DNA of 14,484 nucleotides from Paracoccaceae bacterium. Lineage in GTDB: Bacteria > Pseudomonadota > Alphaproteobacteria > Rhodobacterales > Rhodobacteraceae. Below, in pieces: positions 13,369 to 14,484 of this stretch. Every line of letters begins with the position of its first letter. The first letter of the stretch is position 1. The notes beneath the pieces were generated by a model. That model ran no database searches. It was not told the DNA's origin and saw only the letters and a list, made by a program, of their open reading frames with translations. Position numbers and translations under genes: made by a program. The stretch covers positions 1 through 14,484 of the forward strand of contig WFQA01000269.1 in the NCBI GenBank assembly GCA_015487255.1. Reading direction: 5' to 3'.

Positions 13369-14283
13369 ATGTCGCAATCCAGTCAGGCGTTTGACCTGCA
13401 AAACCAGGCCGCCTATCAGGCATGGCGCCAGCACCGGCTGGCACATGCACCCCGGGCCGGCATGGCCCCGGTGCTGGCGGTGGCTGAGCTGCCCCGGCCC
13501 ACAGAATCAGAGAAAGCCGCGATTCTGGCCCAGGTTGCCCAGGCAAGCTTCGCCATCTATCAAGCACAAAATTTCAGCCCGGATACCGCCGCAATCGGCG
13601 CTGAACTGCGCGCCTTTACCGATGCTTTTGGCCTGCATATCGCTGAGGCCCACCGCTCGGCAGGCGATAACGGCGTGGTGGCGCTCAGGGTTTCGATGGC
13701 CGAGCATCAGCGCGGCTTTATCCCCTATTCGCGCCAGGCGATGAACTGGCACACCGATGGCTATTATAATGGCAAAGCCGACACCATCCGCGCCTTTGTG
13801 CTGCACTGTGTGCGCCAGGCCAATATTGGCGGCCAGAGCCAGATCATCGATAACGAGATCGCCTATATCCGCCTGCGCGATGAAAGCCCGGAGGCGGTGG
13901 CGCTGCTGATGGACCGGGGCGCCATGACCATCCCCGAATCACCCGAGGCTGATGGCTCCGTGCGCCCGACCAGCACCGGCCCGGTGTTTTTTGTGGAGGC
14001 TGGCAGGCTGATCATGCGCTACACCGCCCGCACCCGCTCGATAAGCTGGAAAAACGAGGCCACCCGCAAGGCCGCAGCCCTGCTGCAACATCTGCTGGAA
14101 AACGAGCGCGACTATCTGCACACTCTTACTTTGCGGCCCGGTCAGGGTATACTGAACAACAACACCTTGCATAACCGGACCGCCTTTGACCCGGATGCAA
14201 AAACCGGCGCCAGCCAACGCATGCTTTACCGCATCCGGTTTCATAACAGAATTGAGGGAGTACCCCATGGCAAAACTCAGTGA
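13369..14283 (+). CDS. TauD/TfdA-like Fe(II)/2-oxoglutarate-dependent dioxygenase
   Basis: This is a 304-residue protein from the ATG at 13369. It carries the non-haem iron facial triad of the TauD/TfdA fold: His128 and Asp130 in MNWHTDGYY, and the distal His268 in NNNTLHNRTAF. Arg288 or Arg290 in LYRIRF should bind 2-oxoglutarate. Such enzymes hydroxylate small molecules, and some (TauD) release sulfite from sulfonates. The substrate here cannot be read from sequence. I prefer 13369 because GGGGG lies 4 nt upstream. An in-frame ATG at 13339 adds ten low-complexity residues and has only a poor AAAG site. The gene is divergent from dsrA and shares its intergenic region, and its 3' end overlaps the next gene by 17 bp, so an operon is likely. 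Confidence 0.85.
   Translation: MSQSSQAFDLQNQAAYQAWRQHRLAHAPRAGMAPVLAVAELPRPTESEKAAILAQVAQASFAIYQAQNFSPDTAAIGAELRAFTDAFGLHIAEAHRSAGDNGVVALRVSMAEHQRGFIPYSRQAMNWHTDGYYNGKADTIRAFVLHCVRQANIGGQSQIIDNEIAYIRLRDESPEAVALLMDRGAMTIPESPEADGSVRPTSTGPVFFVEAGRLIMRYTARTRSISWKNEATRKAAALLQHLLENERDYLHTLTLRPGQGILNNNTLHNRTAFDPDAKTGASQRMLYRIRFHNRIEGVPHGKTQ
14254..14260 (+). promoter_or_regulatory. Ribosome binding site of the 66-residue protein gene
   Basis: GAGGGAG lies 6 nt before the ATG at 14267, inside the 3' end of the dioxygenase gene. It shows that the short reading frame starts at 14267 and not at the earlier in-frame ATG at 14186. Confidence 0.65.
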
Positions 14284-14467
14284 TCTGATCATCAGCCACC
14301 CCGAGGTGGACAGCTTTGACGAGTTGAAACGCCTCGTCGCCCATGCTGGCGAATCGGGAGAGATGTTTATGGAGTTTGACGTAAAACCAGATTACCGCAA
14401 CACCCCGAAAAAATGGGAATGGGTGCTGGAAGCGGCCTTCACAAGGGGGGTGCATTATGGGGATTGA
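14267..14467 (+). CDS. Uncharacterised 66-residue protein
   Basis: I do not recognise this protein. It is a short, soluble-looking product beginning MAKLSDLIISHPEVDSFDEL and ending FTRGVHYGD, with a central MFMEFDVKPDYRNTP and the tryptophan-containing KKWEWVLEAAF. It has no cysteine, no signal peptide, no membrane segment and no metal motif. Three facts make it a real gene: a good ribosome binding site 6 nt upstream, a 17-bp overlap with the end of the dioxygenase gene, and an 11-bp overlap with the start of the next gene. Such packing suggests a small partner or accessory subunit of the proteins encoded beside it. That is inference only. Confidence 0.75.
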   Translation: MAKLSDLIISHPEVDSFDELKRLVAHAGESGEMFMEFDVKPDYRNTPKKWEWVLEAAFTRGVHYGD

Positions 14468-14484
14468 GGACATGACCCTGATCG
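14457..14484 (+). CDS. Start of a third gene of the rightward cluster, cut by the window edge
   Basis: An ATG at 14457 is preceded by AAGGGGGG at a 6-nt spacing and opens a frame (MGIEDMTLI) that runs off the right edge. It overlaps the end of the 66-residue gene by 11 bp. Another in-frame ATG at 14472 has GAGGA directly upstream and could be used instead. Nine residues are too few to name a product. Confidence 0.5.

Noticed and set aside
1..14484. Mobile elements, tRNA/rRNA genes, CRISPR arrays
   Set aside because: I saw no transposase, terminal inverted repeats, regularly spaced repeats or structural RNA signatures on either strand.

Overview
This window is almost entirely one minus-strand operon for oxidative (reverse) dissimilatory sulfite reductase. 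Its order of transcription is dsrA-dsrB-dsrE-dsrF-dsrH-dsrC-dsrM-dsrK-dsrL-dsrJ-dsrO-dsrP-(trpD2/ybiB-like)-dsrN, running from position 13079 down through the left edge. Three markers put it in a sulfur oxidiser, not a sulfate reducer: dsrEFH, dsrL, and the lack of dsrD after dsrB. The DNA is GC-rich with a strongly GC-biased third codon position. Gene order, protein lengths and the embedded YbiB/TrpD2-type gene suggest a proteobacterium, most likely an alphaproteobacterium that oxidises reduced or stored sulfur. The phylum is firm; the class is inference from memory of gene neighbourhoods.

Right to left: 13080-13368 is an AT-rich divergent intergenic region with a candidate sigma70 promoter for the dsr operon, a 19-bp dyad inside that promoter and a direct repeat further downstream. 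DsrAB (siroheme sulfite reductase) comes first. Then come the sulfur-transfer proteins DsrEFH and DsrC, the membrane complex DsrMKJOP (heme b, HdrD-like FeS, triheme cytochrome c, Tat-exported ferredoxin, NrfD-type quinone protein) interleaved with the NAD(P)H-linked flavoprotein DsrL, a YbiB/TrpD2-family protein, and DsrN, which amidates siroheme and runs off the left edge. Genes are packed tightly, with ATGA overlaps at dsrK/dsrL and dsrJ/dsrO. The larger gaps (dsrA/B, dsrC/M, dsrP/trpD2) each carry a GC-rich hairpin just upstream of the next gene's ribosome binding site.

Rightward from the divergent region lies a separate gene cluster: a TauD/TfdA-like Fe(II)/2-oxoglutarate dioxygenase, a 66-residue protein I do not recognise, and the start of a third gene cut by the right edge. 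All overlap and are probably co-transcribed.

How it works together (family knowledge): DsrEFH passes sulfane sulfur to the C-terminal cysteines of DsrC. DsrMKJOP is thought to oxidise or load DsrC and exchange electrons with the quinone pool. DsrAB, supported by DsrL and NAD+, oxidises the sulfur to sulfite. DsrN prepares the siro(heme)amide cofactor. The points most worth a second look are a DsrJ whose usual extra haem-ligand cysteine appears replaced by histidine, the trpD2-like gene inserted between dsrP and dsrN, the series of intercistronic hairpins, and the uncharacterised divergent dioxygenase cluster.
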